Shown here: piece by piece, positions 28,101-40,100 of the stretch
Layout of the letters: each line of letters starts with the position of its first letter
Position numbering within the stretch: position 1 is the first letter of the stretch
Assembly: GCA_963971225.1 (NCBI GenBank)
Contig: OZ020269.1
Coordinates: 28,871,783-28,935,782 of the forward strand
Direction: 5' to 3'
Length of the DNA: 64,000 nt
DNA from: Melieria omissa
Taxonomy: Eukaryota; Arthropoda; Insecta; Diptera; Ulidiidae
Made by a program: the position numbers and the translations under genes
The notes under the pieces: generated by a model
Databases searched by the model: none
Seen by the model: the letters and a program-made list of their open reading frames with translations, nothing else
What the model was told of the DNA's origin: nothing

Positions 28101-31100
28101 GTTTCTCTGCCAAACCTCAACTCAATATCAAATTCAACCACACATTCAACTCCAACGAGTGTTTACACCTACACACACACATATACACTAACGAACACGC
28201 CCTCACGCCCACTTTCTAGCCCACTAGAAGCCAACACCGCAACACTGCGTACACTGTGTCCAAGTGCAAACCGAACCGCCACCGTTTCGTACATTGTCTC
28301 CATAAATGCGCCAATCAAACATAAGTCTTCATATTCGTATTGCAATCGCCTCCGCATCGATGAAGCATCATTAAGCACTCATCAATCTCATCATTTCACT
28401 AAACGTTTCGTATTTGCATTCGTAATTGACAAACACTGCTAACGTCTCCAAAATTTATCTTTTCAAAATTCTTTGCTCGTTGGTTCAAAAGTTGGACGAA
28501 TTCCGTCTTGAAATACAAAGAAGGGATCAAGAAATATTGGCGATGGCGGCCAAAATGAAAACATTGGAAGAGCAACATCAGGTAAATGATTGGTAACAGC
28601 TGCCCATATCTTAGCAAGTCTTTCTTTCTCCTCTCTGTGTCTGTGTCTCTCGCTTTCCTCCGCGGAGAAGGACTTCCTGTTGTTGTTGTTGTTTACTTGC
28701 ATTTAAATCTCATCACTTGTAATTTACGTAGGACTATCAGCGGCACATAGCGGTTCTCAAAGAGTCGCTATGTGCCAAAGAGGAGCATTACAACATGCTG
28801 CAGACTGATGTTGAGGAGTTGCGCGCCCGCCTCGAGGAGAAGAATCGCCTGATCGAGAAGAAGACACAGGGCACACTGCAGACAGTGCAAGAACGAAATC
28901 GACTCACCAGCGAATTGACCGAGCTCAAAGATCACATGGAAATCAAGGACCGCAAGATTAACGTGCTGCAGCGAAAGGTCTGTCCCAAAACACATTTGAA
29001 CACTCATCCAACAGACAATTCGTATGCCACAAAAGCTGATATAGGGTGTTCGATAAGAGGACAAATCGTTGTATCTCTCGGTCGCTGCTAAAGATCTCAG
29101 TTTTCTAGTCACAAATCACCACTCGAGTCAGTTGTTTCGAATACTCTTTTTGTATCCAACATCCTATATCAGAGGGCCAAGAAACATTTCGTATCTATGT
29201 TGAGCAAGAAACTAATTTACGCACTGCCCCGTGTAGATTGAGAATCTGGAGGATCTACTAAAGGAGAAGGATAACCAGGTGGATATGGCGCGCGCACGTC
29301 TGTCGGCAATGCAGGCTCATCATAGCAGCTCCGAGGGCGCTCTCACAAGTCTCGAAGAAGCCATCGGTGATAAAGAGAAACAAATGGCTCAGCTGCGAGA
29401 ACAGCGAGATCGTGCCGAACATGAAAAGCAAGAGGAGCGCGAATTACATGAGCGTGAAATTGCCGATTATAAGATCAAGCTGCGCGCCCTGGAGAGCGAG
29501 GTGGAGAAGCTCAACACGCGACTGGAGCGTGCCGTCACCGAACGTGAGCGCCTCGAAATCAAGCTCGAGGCATCGCAGAGTGAGCTGGGCAAATCAAAGG
29601 CTGAACTGGAGAAGGCGACCTGCGAAATGGGACGCAGCAGTGCCGACTGGGAGTCGACTAAGCAGCGCATCGCCCGTCTCGAGTTGGAGAATGAGCGCCT
29701 GAAACACGATTTGGAACGTTCGCAGGTACTCGTGCATAATAACCAGTTTATATTATGTATACGTATTGCTGTTGTTAACTGTAAGACAAGATGGCCGATT
29801 GTGTTGTTCAAACTGATTTACACATATCTATGCCGATTCGGTGTCACTCCTCCTATCCAATGCTAACTAACCAACGCCACACCTACGTGATCTATGTACC
29901 ATATACCTACTTGCCATCTATTTACTATATTAAATACTACTTATATTTAATAATAATATTTATACTTAAACTGTGTCTGTGTATGTATTAATTCAATATT
30001 ATGCTATACTGTTATTTACATGTACACACTCTACTCAACCACCTACTTACAACCACCACCACCTACCTACCTACCCACCATTTACTACTTCTACTACTAC
30101 TACTATCATATTAGATGCAGCTAGACGAACAGACCACACTACATAAAGTAAGCTTTTTCTCTAAAATCCTAACAATTTTGTTAACATTTAATGTATAGTG
30201 TTGATTTTTAATGCGCCTCCCTTGCCAGCAGGGAATAATAAAACGTAGTTTGTTAAGTCATGGTTTGCGTTTTGAAACTCCACATTGCACCATATCTTCG
30301 TATAGCATACACGATACGTATTACATACCGGATATGAAAAACGCAAAGCAAAAACCCATTGCACCCATTTACAAAATCCATGCACCAACTAACCTAATCA
30401 GTTCTTCCATCAGTTCAGTATGTAAGCTTTAACTATAATCATAACGTAGTTACCGTTAAACCGATAAAGCAACACCTCACCTGTATGCATTATATATAGA
30501 AAATCACATAAATCACAGCGCACAATAATCGGTTAACGCCCAAGGTTTTGATTTAATAACACTCAAAAGTCCAAAATAAGACACCAAAAAAATTCACCAA
30601 AAAACATCCGTTCAAATTTCATTACAAAATATAAAAAATAAATCAAGAAGAACTAAAACATCGTCCAAGTGCCTTCAAACAGTGCCGGTTTTCATGTCCA
30701 AAAGACGCAGTAAGCTGTCGGCTGATGCGATCTGCTGGCGTAACCGACGCTGTGCTCAAGCAACCCCACAAACCAATTAGCAATCGCCAGTTTAACGAAC
30801 CAACCAAAATGCTTCCGGCTGCTCAACTATAGTTCTTATCCACCTGCGATGCCCAAAAAGACTTGAATACAAATTCGTTCGCTCCCTTAACCGCTCAATT
30901 CTAATAAAACGCTTATTATTCAAATGTATTAAAAATAATTAATTGTCATTAAAATTATGTGCATTACAGTCAGTTCAAAAGTTGATGCTCGAATCTGGAA
31001 AACTTTCGGTAAGTCCCACTGGGTACTGCGGACTCAGACGACCGATTTTAGAAAGACAAGCGAATTGGAAATATTTACAAAGTGTAATAAACAAATTGTA

Positions 31101-34100
31101 TTATATAGAGTATCAAAATTTATCACTGAGACAACGGATCACAATTATATACCAACGACAATTTGTTTACTATTGTCCAAAAAATAATAAAGAACAATAA
31201 TTTAAATAGTCGAGAGTGAGTAAGTAAGCGCCAGTATGCCGTTAGTATAAACGTGTAGGAATCGGGTTTTTCGATACTGGCTACTAGCTGTTTGAAAGCC
31301 AGTTTGAGGTATGGATGCATGTGAGCAGATCGGTGATTTCACTGCCAGGGACCTTAAAAACTTCATATGTAGACGGGTAGTGGTTTGGAGTAGATTTTAG
31401 GATTGAAGAATTAGGCTTTAGAATTAGAATTCTATGTAGTTGGTTTATCGTTGTTATATTTTGTAATGCTGGGTCTATTGTTCAGGATAAGGACGTTCTT
31501 TATCTTCTATGTAATTATCCTGCACTTTGTAGGAGAATTAGGATTAGTCTAAATGAGTTCTTTCCGCCAACCAGATGAATCTACCCGATAAGCAATTCAC
31601 AGTCTTTTTAGCTTCGTCAGGAGCTCTAACTGATGGTTTTAGCAAGGAATAGGAGTCCAAAAAATTAAGATATACCAATGGACCTCTTTCGTCTACGTGT
31701 ACTCTTTCCGGAACACCCACAACTACCCAAGTACCTACCAGCCTCCTATATTTTGTGCCGTGAGTTTACCTAAAAATCGATGAAGAGTACTGCACTCTCC
31801 AGAAGAAAATCGAATCATCTGGAGAAATTATTCTTCAACAACCTGTGATCTAGTCGGTAAAACTACTCAGAGTCTACATAGTTTCGTTAGAAAAGATAAC
31901 GGTTTTGCTTTTAGCAAGGTATAAATAGAAAAAAACTATTCTAAAAAAAACGGAGGAGTATAGGTAAGTTCCTCTTGGACAACCTGAGATTCTATCGAAG
32001 CTCTAACTGAGCTAAAGATGAAATATCTGTAATAAATCTGTAGGAGTTATCTACTTAGTTAGGGAGTTACTGCTTAATGGGGAAAACCATAAGTTTTAAC
32101 TGGTGCTTCCGAATCCCGTAGTCGACTTGTCTGTATATTCATTGCTTTTTTTATGACAAGCTGTGAAGCTGTTGGAGTCCATCAATACAACTTAAAATTT
32201 TTGTATAATATAAATATTTCCAATAATTCATTGGCTACTTTTACTGGTTCAACAACGATTGCGAATTGGTTTGTGAGAATTCTTTAATACGTACGAAAAA
32301 CAACATTAAAAGCATCAAATGCACTGCTTCTAAGTCAAATACGCATTGGAAATTTTCATTTTAAATTAAGTTTGTCGGCGTGTGCGCGAGTGTGGTGAGT
32401 TTCCCAGTAAATATCGAATACTCACATTTTCCATGCAAAACTTAAGTTAATTGTAATTTCGTTTCAATCGACTAAACCGAGTGGCAACAACTTACCACGC
32501 TCGCTAGCGCCATCTCTTGCATCTCTTGTATATTTTCCTGCTGGACATGTTTTGTCGCAAACGGCACCCTGCACGCGGGGTACCGCGCCCATCTCTGGCA
32601 CGCCTTACTAACGAAGTTAACGTTTGATTTGGTTTCATTCGTTCCGGTGATTAGACAACATTCGGTCGCACAACAATGACAACTTCCCAAGAGCTGGATC
32701 GTGCACAAGAGCGCGCTGACAAGGCGGCGGCCGAGCTGAGGCGCACACAGGCCGAGCTCAGGGTCACACAGGTACTGAACACCAAAACCCCCCTAACCAT
32801 TTTCCATGCCATGCATTCCGGCAATTTGTTCACTCACAGTTTCTTAGTCATTACACAAAATGTTATATACATATACATGAATATCTATACTTATATTTAA
32901 TATCGTATATACATAATAACTACATATATATAATCGCATCTAATCGACTTCAATTCGATATTAAGGAGTTTTACTTGAAAGTGGTGTTAATATGATTATT
33001 TGAATGTACCGAAAAAAACAAAAACGAAAATGCTTCTTGTTCTCATTTGTTGTTCCGAAACTGAAAAACTGCAACACAACAAAACCACACAAATTCGGCA
33101 ACCTATTCAAATCGCATCTTATTGTAAACTATTTCACTATGAGCAGCAAGATTCTACAACACACAAATATTGCTATACTATATTATCGTATTCGTACACT
33201 CTAGTCGTGCTATCGTGCCACATGTTGCAAGAGACATTTCCAACGCATATCGACATGCACTGAAATTTCTATACAAGGAACCACAGAAAATTCCGATTGG
33301 CACATCCAACACCAACAGCACAACAACCACCATCAAATAAACCACCATCAGACAGACAGCTTATGTCAAAAAGCAGTAAAACCACACACATATTGCGTAC
33401 ATACCGCTTAACTTGTACACGTAGCGGCGCTCGCCTGGTGGTTAGCCATCAAAATCGACACACACACACATACAGCGCAGATCAGAACTTCCGCGTCATA
33501 CGTATATACTATCGCTATCAGACATTTAAGGTTGAACCAAAATGACGAGTCAATGCAAAAGCACATCACAAAAAAAAATGTCCTGATCGACTGACCTATT
33601 CAACGACTTGAGTCATAATTATGTTATTTAGATCATTTGAACAGTAGTTCAGTTCAGTTCAGTTTTATAAAAAGACTACAAGTAGAAAACATGGACTTAA
33701 AGGAATTTCATTGAAGAATTAGTAGTATCAGTGTACATTACTGACTAACAGATTGACTGATCCATCGTTGACCATCCATTTTAGAAAACGAATAAGAAGA
33801 TATCTACCAGCCTGAAATATTCTGTCCGACTACAAACCATACTTTATTGAAGTATTTGTCGACACAATAATTGTCCATAACTCCTTCGCTTAATGAGCGG
33901 TCACAGCATACACATCCTTCTATCAGCCAAAGCCGAACACTCATCTGCGAAGCACAATCTTCCAGTAACTCCCTCAACAAGGTTTAACCGTACCAAGTGT
34001 TTCTGCAGTAAACGTGCCGCGTTTTCAATGCCATCTAACAACTTTCAGATCATACGAAACTAAAAACTCTTCCAGCTTCGCTGCACTTAGGCACCTTTAC

Positions 34101-37100
34101 CTGACGTCTCTGACGTCACCCAACTCGCGACCAGACCTTCAATACTTGAATTGCTTCGTCAAATTCGTGGCTTGAGACCCTTTTATAGCTAAATTATCTA
34201 TCAGTTCATTTTACTCCGTACCTACATCAGATTTACCCTGATGCGAGTGAATCTGTTCAGTTTTTGGACACATTTAAGAGTCAGTTTTGAGGTAATTGTC
34301 GACTGCTGCATGGATTTTATTACATGTCTCTCAAGTTATCTGTTCTGTCCTGTTTTGTTACGTAAATCGATGCATAACCTCCGAGATGCAGAGGTGAACT
34401 CTGAGGTTAATTTCTTCCTAGAAGGGCACGGCTTCTATCAAGCCATTTATGAGAAAACGATTCGTAAAAATACTAATGCCACTCTAGTCATATTCCTTCT
34501 TTAGGGTCCATCTGCAAATGTAAGGGTTGGCGGATCACCTACTTCAACCGGAGTTTCAAGGAAGTTTAAACGATTCTCCGAGTTGTGGGTTGGGCAACAT
34601 TTTTCTGAGCTCCAGTAATTAGTATAGTTCATGCTTACAAGTATATTTTTAGTTAGAATTAATTTCTGAGCCGACCTTAGAGAAGATCACATGTCACGAA
34701 CTAAATAAAGGACACACACACCGTACCGCAAGTTCAGCTGATCATGTCAAGTTTTGCGCTTGACTCGCTTCGTTTTAGTTCGACCTTCATTTGTATATCG
34801 TAAAACGCTAGTAATAATTAGAAAACAAAACAAAAACTATTTGAGCCGAATAATTTAGGAATTTTTGTCCTTTTTGACTTGAACCAATATAAAATTAATT
34901 AATTAATTTAACTATGAAACTCGCAAGTCGAAATTAAAAAAAAATTATTTAGAGTTAACAAATCCAAAAACCAACAGCAAACATTTTTAACTAAGCAATT
35001 TTTGACAAAAGCTGTTCTTTTTGAATTACCAGAAAAAATTCAACGAATTAAATTTCAAACAAAAATTAACTGAAAAGTACATACACTCATGTTTTCCCTT
35101 CCTTACAATTAGTTCTATTAACAATTAACTATTATTAATTATACATAGTGCTACTAATTATTAACTAATGATAATAATGCTCTCTAATGGTAAATTCTAA
35201 ATAATTCCAATAACCGTTATGTGCTTACGTTCATTCTTATAGGGCGATACAGAAAAACGTTTTGTGAGTAATTGCTTCCAAAAACCGCTACAACAAATAT
35301 CCAAAGATTCAAGATCCTTGTTTTAAAATGCCATAACTACATACATGCGTACACGTACCATACCACATGTACCACCACCACCACCGCCACCAGTTGTAAC
35401 TTTTGCGTAATAACATACATACTTATGTACTCGTACTAACATGCCACACCATTGTACATTCTCGAGATGTTTCCATCAAGTTTGCAATATTTGTAACCAG
35501 CCATCCTAAAAATCATACCAAACAAAATATATGCAAAAGCTAACTAACACCAGATTTGCCCACATTTCCAGATATGGTATTCGTATATAATTTGTGCCCA
35601 TTTGATACAAAACTCATTCAGCTTGCAACCACTTTCGTTGCTGACATCAGAAGCGCTTTCGGCGAGCCGCTGCTGCCTGCTAGCCCATTCACTTTAATAG
35701 CATTAGAACAATCAAATGTTGGTTTTGGTGTATATGTTTCTATTCTCCAAGCAGTATGAATCGACAAAAAAATTCTAAAATAATTGCTGCTTGACTTATG
35801 TAAATATCTCAAAATGACATTAAATCGACAAAGTTTTTGCGACATCATCTCTAAGACATTTCGGCACTGTTCCTTGAAGCAATCTCACAGTCTTGATCCA
35901 TGTTTTTAGAAGATATTCGTGCAAACCCAACAAGTTTCAAGTCCAAAATTAAGATTTTAATTATATCCACTAATGTACAGAATAAGGCTTAGATCCTGGT
36001 TGACTCTCTTAGAGAAACTTATTCAGCAGAAATGATTTCTATTGAAACCAGTGAATGAACGAGCCGCTGTATACTATGTACTGAAAATTATTTTACATAG
36101 AAAACATATTATCTTATCTGTTCATCATAGACGCACCTTCTTCCATAGTGATAAGAGGGACGATGTAATAGCAGTGAATCAAATTGATCATTGATGATGA
36201 TGGCAATGCTCATGTCGAAAAACCACTTCAAAACCTTTGAATGACCAAACTATTTTAAAAAATTTTATTTTTATTTGGTCAATTACTTCGAGTCTACATT
36301 CATGTGTATTCAAGTTATTGTTATCTGCTGCATTTTCTTAATCACCGTTTGATTGTCCAAACTTCTTTTCGCAGATTGCATTTACCTAAATCTCTATTAG
36401 ACGCTACCGCCGATTCTGAATAAAACTTGCTTTTTGCAATAGAAACATTTCGCTAATTTAAACATTAAATGAAAGCTTTGATTGTTCTAATGAGTCTTCT
36501 CAACTGCAAACCAACAAAAAATATATTTCATAGATAAACTGAATGAAGTGTACAATTTTTATTTGCTTTGGATATGTGTCAGTGTTTGTCATTTGAAGCA
36601 AATCATCGCCTTGTTCGCCCATATGTTCGTCTATCCGTTCTTTCCACTACTTGCATAAAAAACTACTCACTGCATCCGCATCTGCCCACTTGATCGACAA
36701 TATTCAAAACATTGAATCGAACTCCATTTGTTCCATCGTTTAACCAGTCTCTCAGCCTCTTTCTCATGCTAACGCCTCTCACTGTGGTTTTACGTTTCTC
36801 AACTGAGCTGTGTTTTGTTTTTGTCTTTTCGTTGTTTTTGAGCATATTTTTCATTTGAGCCTCACGAGCATACACGTTTGTAGTAGTTCAAGATCCTTTG
36901 TGCAAATGTCATTTAACACCATGGCCCAGCAAAGCCGAAACCTAATAAGCCGTGTTCTCTTGCCAAACGCACTTTTAGTCGGATGCGGAGCGCGCACGCG
37001 AAGAGGCGACCGCCCTGCAGGAAAAATTGGAGAAGAGCCAGGGCGAAGTGTATCGACTCAAGGCGAAACTGGAGAATGCGCAAGGCGAGCAGGAGAGTCT

Positions 37101-40100
37101 GCGTCAGGAGCTCGAGAAGGCACAGAGCAGTGTGGCGCGCATTCATGCCGATCGCGATCGGGTACGAACTTTCGCTCAGGGTTTTGCCATATCGTATGGC
37201 TAATTTGGAAATTGAATGTGTTGCGCTTGCAGGCCTTCTCCGAGGTGGACAAGATGAAAGAGGAAATGGAGCGCACTCAGGCCACTTTGGGCAAAGCACA
37301 ATTGCAGCAAGAGAAGCTGCAGAACTCGCTGGACAAGGCCCAGAACGAGGTCGACCACTTGCAGGAGAAGCTCGACAAGGCGGTGGCCGAAAACCGGCGA
37401 CTGGTGCTCGAGAAGGAGAAGCTCACCTACGACTACGACAACCTGCAATCGCAGCTGGACAAGGCGCTCGGCCAGGCAGCACGCATGCAGAAGGAACGCG
37501 AAACACTCACATTGGACACGGATCGCATTCGCGAGAAACTCGAGAAGACGCAGGTAGGTTGCAATGCTTTGCAAGCGTTTGCCGTTGTATCTACATATAT
37601 AAGCTGCTACATATGATTTTGATATGTATGTATGTCTTTCATATCGAACTATATAGTACTTACTACTATGTACACACTATCGAAACCACTACAACTATAT
37701 AACGATAACTACATACATACTCTGCTATGTACAACTACTACTACTACTACCACTACTATTACTTATTCCATGTTAATGTGTATGGCGTATCCTAATTGTT
37801 GTAAATAAATATCTGTTAAACTTGCTAAACACTAACGTAGATGCAACTAGCGCGTATACAGAAAGAGCGGGATCAATTCTCCGATGAATTGGAAACACTC
37901 AAAGAGCGCTCCGAATCGTCGCAGACGTTGCTGATGAAAGCGGCGCGCGATAGGGAGGCCATGCAAACCGATTTGGAAGTGCTGAAGGAGCGCTACGAAA
38001 AGTCGCATGCCATACAGCAAAAACTGCAGGTAATAATAAATCATTGAGTTCCCGACAAGGTATTCGCTTTCCACCAATTGGCACCAACCATACTCGCATA
38101 CACGCATACTCGTAACTCATACAAACCGATATCGGGTATCGACACGCATGCGCTGAAATTATTCAATTGGCTGTTTGTAAATTGTAGCTTTTAAATAGCT
38201 TGAAATCGTTCCTTTCTATGATATTTGCATTGCCACCAACGGTGATTTGTGCACTCAACGGTTCGCTTTATTCTAATTCGCTTTCAGATGGAGCGCGACG
38301 ACGCCGTCACCGAAGTGGAAATACTCAAGGAGAAGCTGGACAAGGCGCTGTACGCCAGTCAGAAGCTCATAGACGAGAAGGACACCTCCAACAAGGAATT
38401 CGAAAAGATGCTCGAGAAGTACGATCGCGCGCAGAACGAGATATACCGGCTGCAGTCGCGTTGCGACACCGCCGAAGCGGATCGTGCCCGCCTGGAGGTG
38501 GAGGCCGAGCGCTCGGCGCTGGCCGCGTCGAAGGCACGCGAGGATCTGCGCAAGTTGCAGGAGGAGAGCACACGCCTGCAGGAGGCCTGCGATCGAGCCG
38601 CACTGCAGTTGAGCAGAGCCAAGGAATGCGAGGACAATGCACGCACCGAGCTCGAGCATAATCGCGAGCGATTTGACAAACTGCAAACGGATCTGCGTCG
38701 CGGTCAGGGTGAGAAGGAGCACTTGCAGTCAGAGCTGGAGCGGGTCACGTACGAGCTGGAGCGAGCTCATGCCGCCCAAAGCAAGGCCAGTGCCAGTGTG
38801 GAAGCTGCCAAGGAGGAAGCAGCTCATTATGCTGTTGAGCTGGAGAAGATGCGGGATCGTTACGAGAAGAGCCAGGTGGAGTTGAGAAAGTTGCAGGACA
38901 CCGATACCTTCGGACGTGAGACCCGCCGCCTTAAGGAGGAGAACGAGCGTCTGCGTGAGAAACTCGACAAGACGCTCATGGAACTGGAGACCATACGCGG
39001 CAAGTCGCAGTACGAGTCCGAGTCGTTCGAGAAGTACAAAGACAAGTACGACAAGATCGAGAACGAGATACAAAACATGGAGTCGAAGCTGCACGAAACC
39101 ACCTTACAACTCGAGCTGTCCAAGGGCGAAGTGGCCAAGTTGCTGGCCAACCAGGAGAAGCAGCGCAGCGAGTTGGAACGTGCGCACATTGAACGCGAGA
39201 AGGCGCGCGACAAACACGAGAAGTTGCTGAAGGAGGTCGAGCGACTGCGACTGCAGCAGCAGTCCGCCATCAGTCCGGCAGAGTCCGTGCGGGCGTCTAT
39301 GTCTGCGGGCGAACGACAAGAGATCGAACGATTACGCGATCGCCTCGAGAAGACGCTGCAATCGCGTGATGCTACCGAATTGGAGGCCGGACGGCTGGCC
39401 AAGGAGCTGGAGAAGGCGCAAATGCATCTGGCCAAGCAGCAGGAAACCAACGAGTCCACACGCATTGAATTCGAACGCATGTCGGCGGAGCTGGGACGCC
39501 TGCACGATCGCCTCGAGAAGACGGAGGCCGAGAAGGAGGCGCTGCGACAGTCGAGTCGAAATGGCGCCGACAAACCGCACCCGCAGCTGGAGAAGCACCT
39601 GCAGAAGCTAGAGTCCGACTGCAAGCAGCTGGCAATGGAACGCGAGCAGCTGGTTATGCAGCTGGAGAAGAGTCAGGAGATACTGATGAACTTCCAAAAG
39701 GAGCTGCAGAACGCCGAGACCGAGCTACAGAAGGCGCGCGAGGAAAATCGCAAGCTACGCAATGGTCATCCAGTTGCGCCAGTGGCACCCGCCGAAATTC
39801 AGGCCATGCAGAAGGAGATACAGTTGCTGCAGCAGAAACTGCAAGAATCCGAGAAGGCACTCGCCGCTGCCGGTCCGTCGGGCGGCGCGGTTGGAGGTGG
39901 TGCCAGTCGCGAAGAGCTCGACCAGTGGCGCAAGGTGATCGAATCGGAGAAGGCTCGCGCAGACATGGCCGACAAAGCCGCACAAGAGATGCACAAGCGC
40001 ATACAGGTAAGTTCGCGATGCAGCACTGATCGCAACGTATGTATTTCATGCATTCGTTCATTCTCGCGCAGATGATGGACCAACACATTAAGGAACAACA

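Larger units (their letters stand above)
18642..28491 (+). other. Large brp intron (about 9.9 kb)
   Basis: It runs from GTAAGT to TGGTTCAAAAG. Contents seen are a possible alternative 3' exon (19089-19361), a hexanucleotide CCACAA patch within it, a piggyBac-like terminal motif (about 20503), a GC palindrome (23071-23082), a dispersed-repeat copy (24471-24560) and a degenerate tandem repeat (about 26855-27400). An (AAT/ATA)n run lies at 27725-27744. No brp long-isoform exon such as the one encoding RDESIKKLLEML was found. The remaining open frames are short and unremarkable. Confidence 0.55.

Noticed and set aside
1..28491. Search for the ELKS-like long-isoform N-terminus (KTFWSPELKKER, RDESIKKLLEML)
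   Set aside because: No frame in the window encodes these conserved motifs; the exons are presumably left of base 1.
35556..35759. 67-codon frame after a TTTCCAG acceptor, considered as a brp exon
   Set aside because: No similarity to Bruchpilot, no clear donor, and it ends in a stop; the 21-nt candidate nearby has better splice signals.
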